5,454 nucleotides of DNA. It comes from CAZJOD01 sp964547525. GTDB taxonomy: Bacteria > Bacillota > Clostridia > JAAYHZ01. Below the pieces are notes generated by a model, which saw only the letters and a list, made by a program, of their open reading frames with translations, had not been told where the DNA came from and ran no database searches. Both the position numbers and the translations under genes were made by a program. Shown in pieces: positions 1 to 5,063 of the stretch. How positions within the stretch are numbered: position 1 is the stretch's first letter; each line of letters begins with the position of its first letter. The DNA is taken from positions 1-5,454 of the forward strand of contig CAZJOD010000213.1 of assembly GCA_964547525.1 (NCBI GenBank). The letters run 5' to 3'.

Positions 1-490
1 TTACATTATCAACCACATCGTTAATATCTACCGCTTTGATATTCAATGGTTTGTACTGACCTCTTTCATCTTCCATTCTAACCTGTATTGATACACATAT
101 TTCTCTTTTAGTAGTTTCACGTAACAGTTCCTCCGATACATCCCGCAATCTGTACATATGATAATTTGGAAGCAGTTTTACAACTTTAATATTATATCGA
201 TCAATAAAGTCGAATATTTTCGTCCAATTAGCCCTGCTTAAATCAACCACAGGTGCGGGTATGAAAAAATCCCTGTCAACTTCTACAATCGACCGGTTTT
301 CAATTAACGGGTCATCGGAAAAAAGAGAATTCAAAGGAGAAACCACCGCTTTAACAATTTTCATTCGGCTTAGTTTTTCTTTTAAAGTATCGGGCCTGTT
401 ATACCTCAAAAAGCCAAAAGGTCGATCCCCTACCCATGTACAGGCATCATACAATTCAGGTGTCTTTAAGTATTGTTCGATTGGAAACAC
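1..490 (-). CDS. Metal-ligand-less amidohydrolase-2-like protein (partial, C-terminus beyond the window)
   Basis: The first 163 codons of a protein that continues past the left edge. It is homologous to the protein at 1248-2027: both have an N-terminal Asp followed six residues later by Gly and a PF pair (here D15, G21, P24-F25) and a conserved PxYHxY[KR]L segment (here P108 to L115), with matching spacing. The amidohydrolase HxH motif that should follow strand 1 is absent (D15-A-C-T-W), and the strand-5 region (ICVSIQV, 131-137) has no histidine, so a normal binuclear or mononuclear metal site is unlikely. K105 sits where the canonical strand-4 lysine lies. The start is a GTG at 490-488: an in-frame TAG lies two codons upstream (496-494), and the next ATG (364) would remove the conserved N-terminal motif. 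The gene overlaps the 3' end of its upstream neighbour by 25 bp, which suggests translational coupling. Family membership is by visible homology; function is unknown (possible non-catalytic partner or an enzyme with different chemistry). Confidence 0.8.
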   Translation of the reverse strand, partial: MFPIEQYLKTPELYDACTWVGDRPFGFLRYNRPDTLKEKLSRMKIVKAVVSPLNSLFSDDPLIENRSIVEVDRDFFIPAPVVDLSRANWTKIFDFIDRYNIKVVKLLPNYHMYRLRDVSEELLRETTKREICVSIQVRMEDERGQYKPLNIKAVDINDVVDNV

Positions 491-1230
491 CCCCTAAACA
501 ATTTAACGGCATTACCGTACAAAATCATATCACGATCCCGTTGGCACATATCCACAGAAAAAATTCTTCCGATTTGTGTTGCAGGGTCTCTGCCGGGAAA
601 ATCCGAACCGTATAAAATTCTTTCCGCACCTAAGTAATCCAACCCGTATTGTAAAAGGCCATCCTCCGGTTGCGACCCTGATGTATCCACATATACATTT
701 GGATACTTTTCTATTTCTTGCATTCCCCTTATTCTACACCCTGTAATATGGGCCATAATTATCTTCAAATCGGGAAACTTTTCAGCTAAGGTCGCTATAT
801 GAGAAGGATTGGATTCATTTTCATATTCTTGTACGGTTTTATACCAACAATGAATTAAAACAGGTATTCTAAAATCCGACAGTATTTTGGCCAAAGGCTC
901 AAATTCCGGTCTATCGGCTTTCATTGAATGGTGCACCTTAACGGCTACCGCCGGACCTTCTATCACATACTCTTTTATGCAGTCTTCTATGATTTGAAAA
1001 GGTACATTGGGGTCAATAACTAAAAAGGGAATAAAATCATTTTCAAATCGTTTTGAATATACTTTTAACGCTTCGCCTTGTATATATAAGTCTCTATCGT
1101 TTTGATAGAGCTTTTGATAAAACATTAACGCACACCGATCAATTTTACACCTGCGCATTTCGGTTATACTTCTTTGTATATTTTTCTCACAGTCGTCAAA
1201 GTATACATGCCAATGACAATCTATAATCAT
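466..1230 (-). CDS. Amidohydrolase-2 family metal-dependent hydrolase
   Basis: A complete 254-residue protein of the amidohydrolase-related family (PF04909/COG2159 type TIM barrel). All expected metal and active-site positions are visible: H6 and H8 in the strand-1 HxH motif (D4-C-H-W-H), K98 in VKVHH, H127 at the end of strand 5 (VLIHCW), H161 at the end of strand 6 (IMAHITG) and D210 at strand 8 (YGSDFPG). The C-terminal helix with YGNAVKLF is also typical. Members hydrolyse lactones or amides or decarboxylate aromatic and dicarboxylic acids; the substrate cannot be told here. No signal peptide is seen, so it is probably cytoplasmic. A GAGGA Shine-Dalgarno lies about 9 nt upstream of the ATG. 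It follows the gene at 1248-2027 by 17 bp and overlaps the next gene by 25 bp, so it sits inside one operon. It is clearly diverged from the intact paralogue at 2030-2839, so substrates may differ. Confidence 0.92.
   Translation of the reverse strand: MIIDCHWHVYFDDCEKNIQRSITEMRRCKIDRCALMFYQKLYQNDRDLYIQGEALKVYSKRFENDFIPFLVIDPNVPFQIIEDCIKEYVIEGPAVAVKVHHSMKADRPEFEPLAKILSDFRIPVLIHCWYKTVQEYENESNPSHIATLAEKFPDLKIIMAHITGCRIRGMQEIEKYPNVYVDTSGSQPEDGLLQYGLDYLGAERILYGSDFPGRDPATQIGRIFSVDMCQRDRDMILYGNAVKLFRGCFQSNNT
490..494 (-). promoter_or_regulatory. G-run ribosome binding site abutting the GTG start
   Basis: On the minus strand the sequence reads TTTAGGGGGTG, where the last G of the G5 run is the first base of the GTG start. 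That leaves essentially no spacer, which is unusual for a Shine-Dalgarno site. Initiation may depend on ribosomes terminating at 466 on the overlapping upstream gene, with the G-run only holding them. The alternative is a downstream non-AUG start, but no in-frame ATG, GTG or TTG lies at a good distance from the run. Confidence 0.4.
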
Positions 1231-1247
1231 ATTTTATTCCTCTTGTT

Positions 1248-2027
1248 TTAAAAAATTTTCAACAATTTTGCGGCGTTTTTATATGTGATTAAATCTTTTT
1301 GTTCATCACTTACTTCCATATACTGCAGCTTTACAAATTGAGTATCAATATATTGCAAGGGATTTCCTGTTCCTAATATTATTTGCTCAGCACCTGCGTT
1401 TTGTAGTAACGATTGAAAAGAATTATTAAACACATCCACTCTTGAAAAATCATAAAATGTCTTTCCCTTCCTGTTCGCATCAATGTTCTTAACCGCTGCC
1501 GCTATTGCATTAGTCGGTCCGTTAGATATGATAAAATCAGTATCAGGAGCATTTTTCACCAAGCTTATAAAATCACCGGTATTCAATATATCATTCGTAT
1601 CCATCCAATGTCTTTGTCTAACATTAATAATTGATACGGGAATATGCACCGGGACACCTGCTTCCCCTGCCATATTTGCCAATCGTACGGCATTTTTATC
1701 GGTTAGCTTATACGGGTGATAATAAGGAACCATTAAAAGACCTTTCATATTTAATTTTTCTATACAATATATAAAATCTTTGTCCCAAGCGGGATATGAG
1801 GGATTAATAACGGCAAATGCAGCCAACCTGTCGGAATATGCACTTATTTCCTCGGAAATTTCCATGTTCCCCTGCATGGTATCTTTATAAAATACCGCAC
1901 TTAACGAAGATACCGCAGAAATTTGTATCCCGTATTGATCCATTACTTTAACAAATGATTTCGCGTCGTTATTATTTATTTTTCTAAAAGGCCAATGCCC
2001 CAGATAACCGCACATATCAATAATCAT
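1248..2027 (-). CDS. Metal-ligand-less amidohydrolase-2-like protein
   Basis: A complete 259-residue protein with the amidohydrolase-2 fold pattern but without its metal ligands. The strand-1 segment is D4-M-C-G-Y instead of DxHxH (positions 6 and 8 are C and Y). The strand-6 histidine position reads IISNGPT (about 166-172), and the strand-8 aspartate is lost (ILGTGNP, 217-223, against YGSDFPG in the neighbour). H128 in VPVHIPV is two residues off the usual strand-5 histidine. Alignable landmarks that keep it in the superfamily are the AGAEQIILGT segment and the C-terminal YKNAAKLL helix. It shares D-x5-G-x2-PF (4-14) and PxYHxYKL (101-108) with the partial gene at 1-490. From memory, a subfamily with this G-x2-PF signature exists in databases under the amidohydrolase name. 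The ATG is supported by an AGGGGGA ribosome site 8 nt upstream, and it starts 2 bp after the stop of the intact paralogue, so the two are probably translated together. It may be a partner subunit or use metal-independent chemistry. Confidence 0.88.
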   Translation of the reverse strand: MIIDMCGYLGHWPFRKINNNDAKSFVKVMDQYGIQISAVSSLSAVFYKDTMQGNMEISEEISAYSDRLAAFAVINPSYPAWDKDFIYCIEKLNMKGLLMVPYYHPYKLTDKNAVRLANMAGEAGVPVHIPVSIINVRQRHWMDTNDILNTGDFISLVKNAPDTDFIISNGPTNAIAAAVKNIDANRKGKTFYDFSRVDVFNNSFQSLLQNAGAEQIILGTGNPLQYIDTQFVKLQYMEVSDEQKDLITYKNAAKLLKIF

Positions 2028-2029
2028 CT

Positions 2030-2839
2030 TTATATCCCCCTTTCTAAATATCTTTCCATAGTCTTGTTGTTTAAAATAGCAATCTTATCTTCTTCACTAA
2101 GTTTACATCCCAGCAGTTTACCCATAGACGAACTGAAAGAACCGTCGGTACCAAACATTACACGACCTACACCCATTTTACGCACGGTTTCTTCAATTAA
2201 ATCCTCATCATATATGCTGCCGCTTATATCAAGGAATACATTAGGATAGTCGGCAATAGCCTTCAATGACCAATGATAATCGCCTCCCCCTCCTATATGC
2301 GCATAAATAAACAATGCTTCCGGATATTTTTGAGCGGCAAGTGCAAAATGAGTTCCATCGGATATAAAAGGCTGTGTAACCGGTAAAGAATTGTCTCTGC
2401 CGGCATGTTCAAGGATAGGTATATCCAACTCTATACATTTCTCTATAACACTATGAACCGCAGGGTCGGATATAAAATATTGGTTATAAAGTTTTACACC
2501 GATCATGCCTAATTCGTTAACACAACGTTCAATTTCCGCACAAGCTTCTTTAGCATATCCGGGATTAACATAACACATTCCTTTAATAATTCCCGGATAC
2601 ATTTTCATAGCTTTATATACATAGTCGTTATATCTTCGGCATATACCCGGCTCCGGGTTACCTCTCGTAACAGGAAGCGAACACACCAAAACATCCATAC
2701 CCGTTTTATATGCACTTTCAACCAATTGAGCCGCTTCGGCCTCATTAAGGTTTCCTTGTGCGTCCGTCCATACATGCTCATGCCAGTTGACAACCTTGTT
2801 GTTTTTAAAAATCTGTAATTTATCGGCAAATGACTGCAT
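2030..2839 (-). CDS. Amidohydrolase-2 family metal-dependent hydrolase
   Basis: A 269-residue amidohydrolase-related protein (PF04909 type) and first gene of the four-gene amidohydrolase operon. Visible active-site set: H20 and H22 in the WHEHVW motif, K116 in GVKLYNQ, H145 in PILEHAG, H181 in YAHIGGGG and D232 in MFGTDGS. A glycine-rich loop (183-186) follows the strand-6 histidine. The ATG at 2839 is chosen over one 18 bp upstream because GGAGG lies 7 nt before it, and the upstream ATG abuts that ribosome site (it would add MNGGIY). No signal peptide or membrane segment is seen. It resembles the intact paralogue at 466-1230 over the strand-6 to strand-8 region (YPNV-x2-D-x-SGS, G-x2-R-x3-[FY]G-[ST]-D), but the N-terminal halves differ. 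It is expected to be a cytoplasmic hydrolase, lactonase or decarboxylase; the substrate is unknown. Its own promoter precedes it, and its stop is 2 bp from the next start. Confidence 0.92.
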   Translation of the reverse strand: MQSFADKLQIFKNNKVVNWHEHVWTDAQGNLNEAEAAQLVESAYKTGMDVLVCSLPVTRGNPEPGICRRYNDYVYKAMKMYPGIIKGMCYVNPGYAKEACAEIERCVNELGMIGVKLYNQYFISDPAVHSVIEKCIELDIPILEHAGRDNSLPVTQPFISDGTHFALAAQKYPEALFIYAHIGGGGDYHWSLKAIADYPNVFLDISGSIYDEDLIEETVRKMGVGRVMFGTDGSFSSSMGKLLGCKLSEEDKIAILNNKTMERYLERGI

Positions 2840-2841
2840 AT

Positions 2842-2869
2842 ATATACCTCCATTCATTCAGCAGTATAT
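2842..2869 (-). repeat. Inverted repeat at the expected 5' end of the amidohydrolase mRNA
   Basis: ATATAC at 2842-2847 and GTATAT at 2864-2869 are exact inverse complements around a 16-nt loop. The repeat begins about where transcription from the -10 at 2874-2879 should start. In RNA it would form a weak 6-bp hairpin with most of the GGAGG in the loop; in DNA it could be an operator. The AT-rich stem is short, so chance is possible. Confidence 0.3.
2847..2851 (-). promoter_or_regulatory. Ribosome binding site GGAGG that fixes the start at 2839
   Basis: A perfect GGAGG followed by 7 nt and then ATG. The more upstream in-frame ATG overlaps or abuts this site and has no such motif at the right distance, so the shorter protein is preferred. 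Confidence 0.85.
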
Positions 2870-2873
2870 CAAC

Positions 2874-2902
2874 ATTATACCACAAGGCATAAAATTTGCC
2901 GA
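2874..2902 (-). promoter_or_regulatory. Extended -10 promoter for the amidohydrolase operon
   Basis: On the minus strand a consensus TATAAT (2879-2874) is preceded by TGG, giving an extended -10 (TGnTATAAT). A 17-bp spacer leads to TCGGCA (2902-2897), a 4 of 6 match to TTGACA. Transcription should start near 2867, leaving a leader of about 28 nt before the ATG at 2839. It lies in the 169-bp gap after the membrane-protein gene, so the four amidohydrolases can be expressed apart from the upstream three-gene cluster. The rest of the gap (2903-3004) is AT-rich and shows no gene. Confidence 0.65.
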
Positions 2903-3004
2903 AAAAAGTTATGTAAAAAATCTATTGCAAAAGTTTTATTTTATTGCATTTTCACTGCATAAAGAGTTATTACATTAGAATCATATTAGATTTTTATAAA
3001 CAGG

Positions 3005-3023
3005 AAAATCAAGATTTGATTTT
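3005..3023 (-). terminator. Weak AT-rich hairpin across the stop codon of the membrane protein
   Basis: AAAATCAA (3005-3012) and TTGATTTT (3016-3023) are exact inverse complements around a 3-nt loop and span the TGA at 3011-3009. In the minus-strand RNA the 3' arm ends in UUUU. There is little GC in the stem and no long U-run after it, so at best it is a weak terminator or a 3' end-stabilising structure between the two minus-strand clusters. Confidence 0.25.
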
Positions 3024-3587
3024 GTATAATATACATCCGTATTTATTCGGATGAGATATGGCCACAAAGTTTCGGTCTACCTTAGCCAGATGAAACAAAG
3101 TAATCATATCACCCATAAAACAAATACAAATCAAAGTACCGGCAAACACCGGTAGCGCCATATGTTCATATATCCCAAAACCAACAGGAAAAAGGCCTAA
3201 AATTAAATACGGCAAAAATATAGCTCGGCGGTACGCAAAAATATGAACCGGGACGTCGTGACTTACATAAGGCATCAATTTCTTGTTTGCTATCACCTTG
3301 GTATTATTAAATTTTATGTGTCCTAAAATAACCAGAAAAAAGGCATGTAATACCGCATGTAAATATATTAATACCCCAAGACAAACAAGATACCCTAGTA
3401 AAAATAACGTCGGATTTTTACCGGCTTGTATTGCCTTCAACAGATCTCGATAAAGATTGGCACCTGTTACATTATCATATAAAAAATATATAAACGCAAT
3501 TAATAACAGCATAACCGGAAATATAATTTTATTTGCTTTTTTTACATCTATTGTCAAATCAATTTTGCTTTGATCTTCATTTAACAT
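3009..3587 (-). CDS. DUF3267-like multi-pass membrane protein with degenerate zincin motif
   Basis: A 192-residue integral membrane protein with about four hydrophobic segments (roughly 20-37, 60-88, 121-139 and 143-168). The layout resembles DUF3267 (putative zincin peptidase): an HExxH-type motif late in the second membrane segment, a GD pair at 159-160 after the last segment (FMGDMITLFHL), and a C-terminal DH/SHP-N-x-x-G-x-x-x-Y ending (S178-H-P-N-K-Y-G). The motif here reads H77-A-V-L-H81, so the catalytic glutamate of HExxH is alanine. The codon is GCG, one base from GAG. If the family assignment holds, peptidase activity is doubtful and the protein may bind metal or act as a membrane partner. 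The ATG at 3587 has AAGGGG about 11 nt upstream. It is the last gene of a cluster, 26 bp after the gene at 3614-4411. Why it sits among catabolic genes is unclear. The family call comes from motif pattern, not from a search. Confidence 0.75.
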   Translation of the reverse strand: MLNEDQSKIDLTIDVKKANKIIFPVMLLLIAFIYFLYDNVTGANLYRDLLKAIQAGKNPTLFLLGYLVCLGVLIYLHAVLHAFFLVILGHIKFNNTKVIANKKLMPYVSHDVPVHIFAYRRAIFLPYLILGLFPVGFGIYEHMALPVFAGTLICICFMGDMITLFHLAKVDRNFVAISHPNKYGCILYKIKS

Positions 3588-3613
3588 ATCACAAGATACC
3601 CCTTGTTAGATAA

Positions 3614-4411
3614 TTATTCACGATCTAAAAAATCAATTATACTTTGTACGCCCTCCATATTTGTGTCCATTGTTACGGTTGCTAAAATGGAAAACCCTGA
3701 GATAACACCTTTTTGTATATACTCTTTTATTTTACTCATTTCATATATTAGTCTATCTTGCGGAACCGGACGCCTATAATGATAATCTCTTAAATAAACA
3801 CCTAAATTTATAGGTTTATCCGGAAAATGTTCTTTGCATTTTTCCATGTATTCATCCAAATTAAAAAGATCCTCGGATTTCCATACCCAGAAATGTACGA
3901 TATCCATATATCTTTTAAAATCTTTCCACTTTTCCTCAATTACATTAAACTCATGGGAATATACTACCGACCACATATCCAAACCGGCGTTTGAAACGAT
4001 GTCATATATTTGTTTATATTCGTCCGCTTTAAGATTGTATGTATTGCACAAACCTATCATATCGTCATGAATAACGCCTTTTATGTTGGGAAATCTTTTT
4101 TTTAATTCAACTACTTTTTTCGCTTCGGCCATTACCGTCTCAGGACTTCCGTCAATATATATTTCAACGGCGTTCGAAAACACACCCTTAATGGGCTCCA
4201 AACTGCGAGTTTTCCACTTCGATATGTCACAAACCACTTCGTTACAATTCGACAATCGGCTTAAGCTCAATTCATCATTAGGATGAAACAAAAAAACAGC
4301 TTTATTCATCTTGAAATATTCTGCGCCGTCTCCCACACCGAAAACCGACGGAGGTACACCGGGGTCGAATCCCTGTCCCTCCCAAATATATCCGTAATCT
4401 CGCAAATTCAT
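3614..4411 (-). CDS. Uncharacterised protein, probable TIM-barrel
   Basis: A 265-residue soluble-looking protein that I cannot assign to a named family. Alternating hydrophobic strands and amphipathic helices suggest a (beta/alpha) barrel: KAVFLFHP (37-44), VEIYIDGSP (82-90), IKGVIHDDM (110-118), LDMWSVVYSHE (144-154), MDIVHFWVWKSE (169-180), INLGVYLRDYHYRRP (201-215) and ISGFSILATVTMD (237-249). H115-D-D at a strand end, E154 after YSH, and the aromatic and charged cluster W175-x-W-K-S-E180 are candidate active-site residues of the kind seen in glycosidase-like or isomerase-like barrels, but this is inference. No signal peptide is seen. The ATG at 4411 is preferred over an in-frame GTG at 4429 because GGCGG lies 7 nt upstream of the ATG. 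It is 25 bp from the VOC gene before it and 26 bp from the membrane-protein gene after it, so the three probably form an operon. It may act on the same carbohydrate-derived substrate as its neighbours. Confidence 0.8.
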   Translation of the reverse strand: MNLRDYGYIWEGQGFDPGVPPSVFGVGDGAEYFKMNKAVFLFHPNDELSLSRLSNCNEVVCDISKWKTRSLEPIKGVFSNAVEIYIDGSPETVMAEAKKVVELKKRFPNIKGVIHDDMIGLCNTYNLKADEYKQIYDIVSNAGLDMWSVVYSHEFNVIEEKWKDFKRYMDIVHFWVWKSEDLFNLDEYMEKCKEHFPDKPINLGVYLRDYHYRRPVPQDRLIYEMSKIKEYIQKGVISGFSILATVTMDTNMEGVQSIIDFLDRE

Positions 4412-4418
4412 ATAAACA

Positions 4419-4423
4419 CCGCC
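4419..4423 (-). promoter_or_regulatory. Ribosome binding site GGCGG that fixes the start at 4411
   Basis: AAAGGCGG followed by 7 nt and ATG. The in-frame GTG six codons upstream lies before this site and has no comparable motif ahead of it. The arrangement is the same as in the gene starting at 2839, where an upstream in-frame start also precedes the ribosome site. Confidence 0.65.
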
Positions 4424-4436
4424 TTTCACATATATG

Positions 4437-4826
4437 TTAAGGTTTCATTTTATTTCCAAAAACTCTGTCAACCAACTGTATACATAATCCCCAAGGATCT
4501 CTCAACATAGCTAAACGATCTCCCGCTTTTGTAAATGCATTAGCGTTTACAACGGTTGCTCCGGCCTCAACAAGCCTTTTTATATCCTCTTCTATTTTAT
4601 TTGAGACAAATGCAATATGAAGCATTAACGGGTCCATATTCGCATATTCCAAAACTTCGGCCGCCGGATTATAATAAATTTCCAAAACGGTATTACTGTT
4701 TTCATCTCCTATAAACCAAGTGTATTCGTTTACTCTTTTAATTAACTTCAAACCAATATTCTCGATATACCACTTTACAACACTACCCGGATCTTTGACA
4801 TTAAATGCCACATGCTCGATTATCAT
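4437..4826 (-). CDS. VOC (glyoxalase/bleomycin-resistance fold) family protein
   Basis: A 129-residue single-domain vicinal-oxygen-chelate protein with two beta-alpha-beta-beta-beta modules. Module 1 runs from the start with H5 (IEHVAFNV) to E49 (VLEIYY); module 2 has H70 (MLHIAFV) and ends in RDPWG-x-CIQLVDR (109-121). The usual metal ligands are H5, E49, H70 and a fourth residue in the last strand, here Q117 instead of the commoner Glu; Gln at this place occurs in some VOC proteins, so metal binding is still plausible. Family members include glyoxalase I, epimerases, ring-cleavage dioxygenases and thiol-resistance proteins, and the exact reaction cannot be read from sequence alone. The catabolic neighbourhood favours an isomerase, epimerase or lyase role over resistance. 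The ATG at 4826 has CGGGGG about 10 nt upstream. It is the first gene of the three-gene minus-strand cluster, downstream of an extended -10 promoter. Confidence 0.9.
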   Translation of the reverse strand: MIIEHVAFNVKDPGSVVKWYIENIGLKLIKRVNEYTWFIGDENSNTVLEIYYNPAAEVLEYANMDPLMLHIAFVSNKIEEDIKRLVEAGATVVNANAFTKAGDRLAMLRDPWGLCIQLVDRVFGNKMKP

Positions 4827-4910
4827 AAAATAATACCCCCGAATATAATATTTGGGTCAACATATTTGAAAATTGTACTTCAACATTCAAACCATGCAAT
4901 CTTTTATGTA

Positions 4911-4938
4911 ATTATAACATAATTGATAAATGCTACAA
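4911..4938 (-). promoter_or_regulatory. Extended -10 promoter for the VOC-led cluster
   Basis: On the minus strand TATAAT (4916-4911) is preceded by TGT, giving an extended -10. The best -35 candidate, TTGTAG (4938-4933) with a 16-bp spacer, is weak (3 of 6). A start near 4904 leaves a leader of about 78 nt before 4826. The leader shows a TCAACAT direct repeat (4857-4863 and 4880-4886) but no recognised riboswitch. Confidence 0.5.
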
Positions 4939-4959
4939 TAAAAATCGGTAAATAAATGC

Positions 4960-4988
4960 ATGACAATATAATGCTATGAGTATATAAT
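4960..4988 (+). promoter_or_regulatory. Sigma-A-type promoter for the Gfo/Idh/MocA gene
   Basis: ATGACA (4960-4965, 5 of 6 to TTGACA), an exact 17-bp spacer and TATAAT (4983-4988, consensus). Transcription should start near 4995, leaving a leader of about 69 nt before the ATG at 5064. A second TATAAT at 4967-4972 has no good -35. It diverges from the minus-strand promoter at 4911-4938; only about 20 bp separate the two -35 regions, so one regulator could control both. Confidence 0.65.
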
Positions 4989-4991
4989 TAA

Positions 4992-5006
4992 TATATGTGC
5001 CATATA
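4992..5006. repeat. Inverted repeat over the plus-strand transcription start
   Basis: TATATG and CATATA are exact 6-bp inverse complements around a TGC centre, covering the predicted start near 4995. The position is typical for a repressor operator, although the arms are AT-rich and could arise by chance in this AT-rich spacer. Confidence 0.35.
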
Positions 5007-5013
5007 AAGAATT

Positions 5014-5027
5014 TATAAGCGCTTTAT
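5014..5027 (+). promoter_or_regulatory. cre-like operator (CcpA or LacI-family type)
   Basis: TATAAGCGCTTTAT matches the catabolite-responsive-element consensus TGWAARCGYTWNCW at 12 of 14 positions; the mismatches are A for G at position 2 and A for C at position 13. The core AAGCGCTT (5017-5024) is a perfect palindrome. It sits about 20-33 bp downstream of the predicted transcription start, where CcpA would act as a roadblock repressor. LacI-family regulators with related half-sites could use it instead; no such regulator gene is in the window. Confidence 0.5.
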
Positions 5028-5063
5028 ACTTCTTCACATAAATAACCGATAGGAGATGAAATC

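Noticed and set aside
261..497. Plus-strand open frame of 78 codons opposite the left-most gene.
   Set aside because: The minus strand carries a clear amidohydrolase-like homologue over the same bases; the plus frame is low-complexity shadow with no ribosome site or family resemblance.
2605..2853. Second minus-strand frame of 82 codons inside the first amidohydrolase gene.
   Set aside because: It is an out-of-frame reading of the region coding for the well-supported HEH motif and shows no family features.
2940..2963. Imperfect hairpin TTTATTGCA / TGCATAAA with a 7-nt loop in the gap between the two minus-strand clusters, considered as a terminator.
   Set aside because: The stem is AT-rich with a bulge and no U-run follows on either strand; in a spacer this AT-rich it can easily be chance.
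3591..3606. Short inverted repeat ACAAG/CTTGT around the ribosome site of the membrane-protein gene.
   Set aside because: A 5-bp stem with a 6-nt loop is too weak to support a regulatory claim.
4857..4886. Direct repeat TCAACAT (4857-4863, 4880-4886) and ATATTTG (4848-4854, 4862-4868) in the VOC gene leader, considered as tandem regulator sites.
   Set aside because: Seven-base repeats in AT-rich DNA are weak, and they lie downstream of the predicted start without a symmetric structure.
4827..4904. Possible riboswitch in the roughly 78-nt leader of the VOC gene.
   Set aside because: There is no recognised aptamer motif, no strong paired structure and too little GC for a stable fold.
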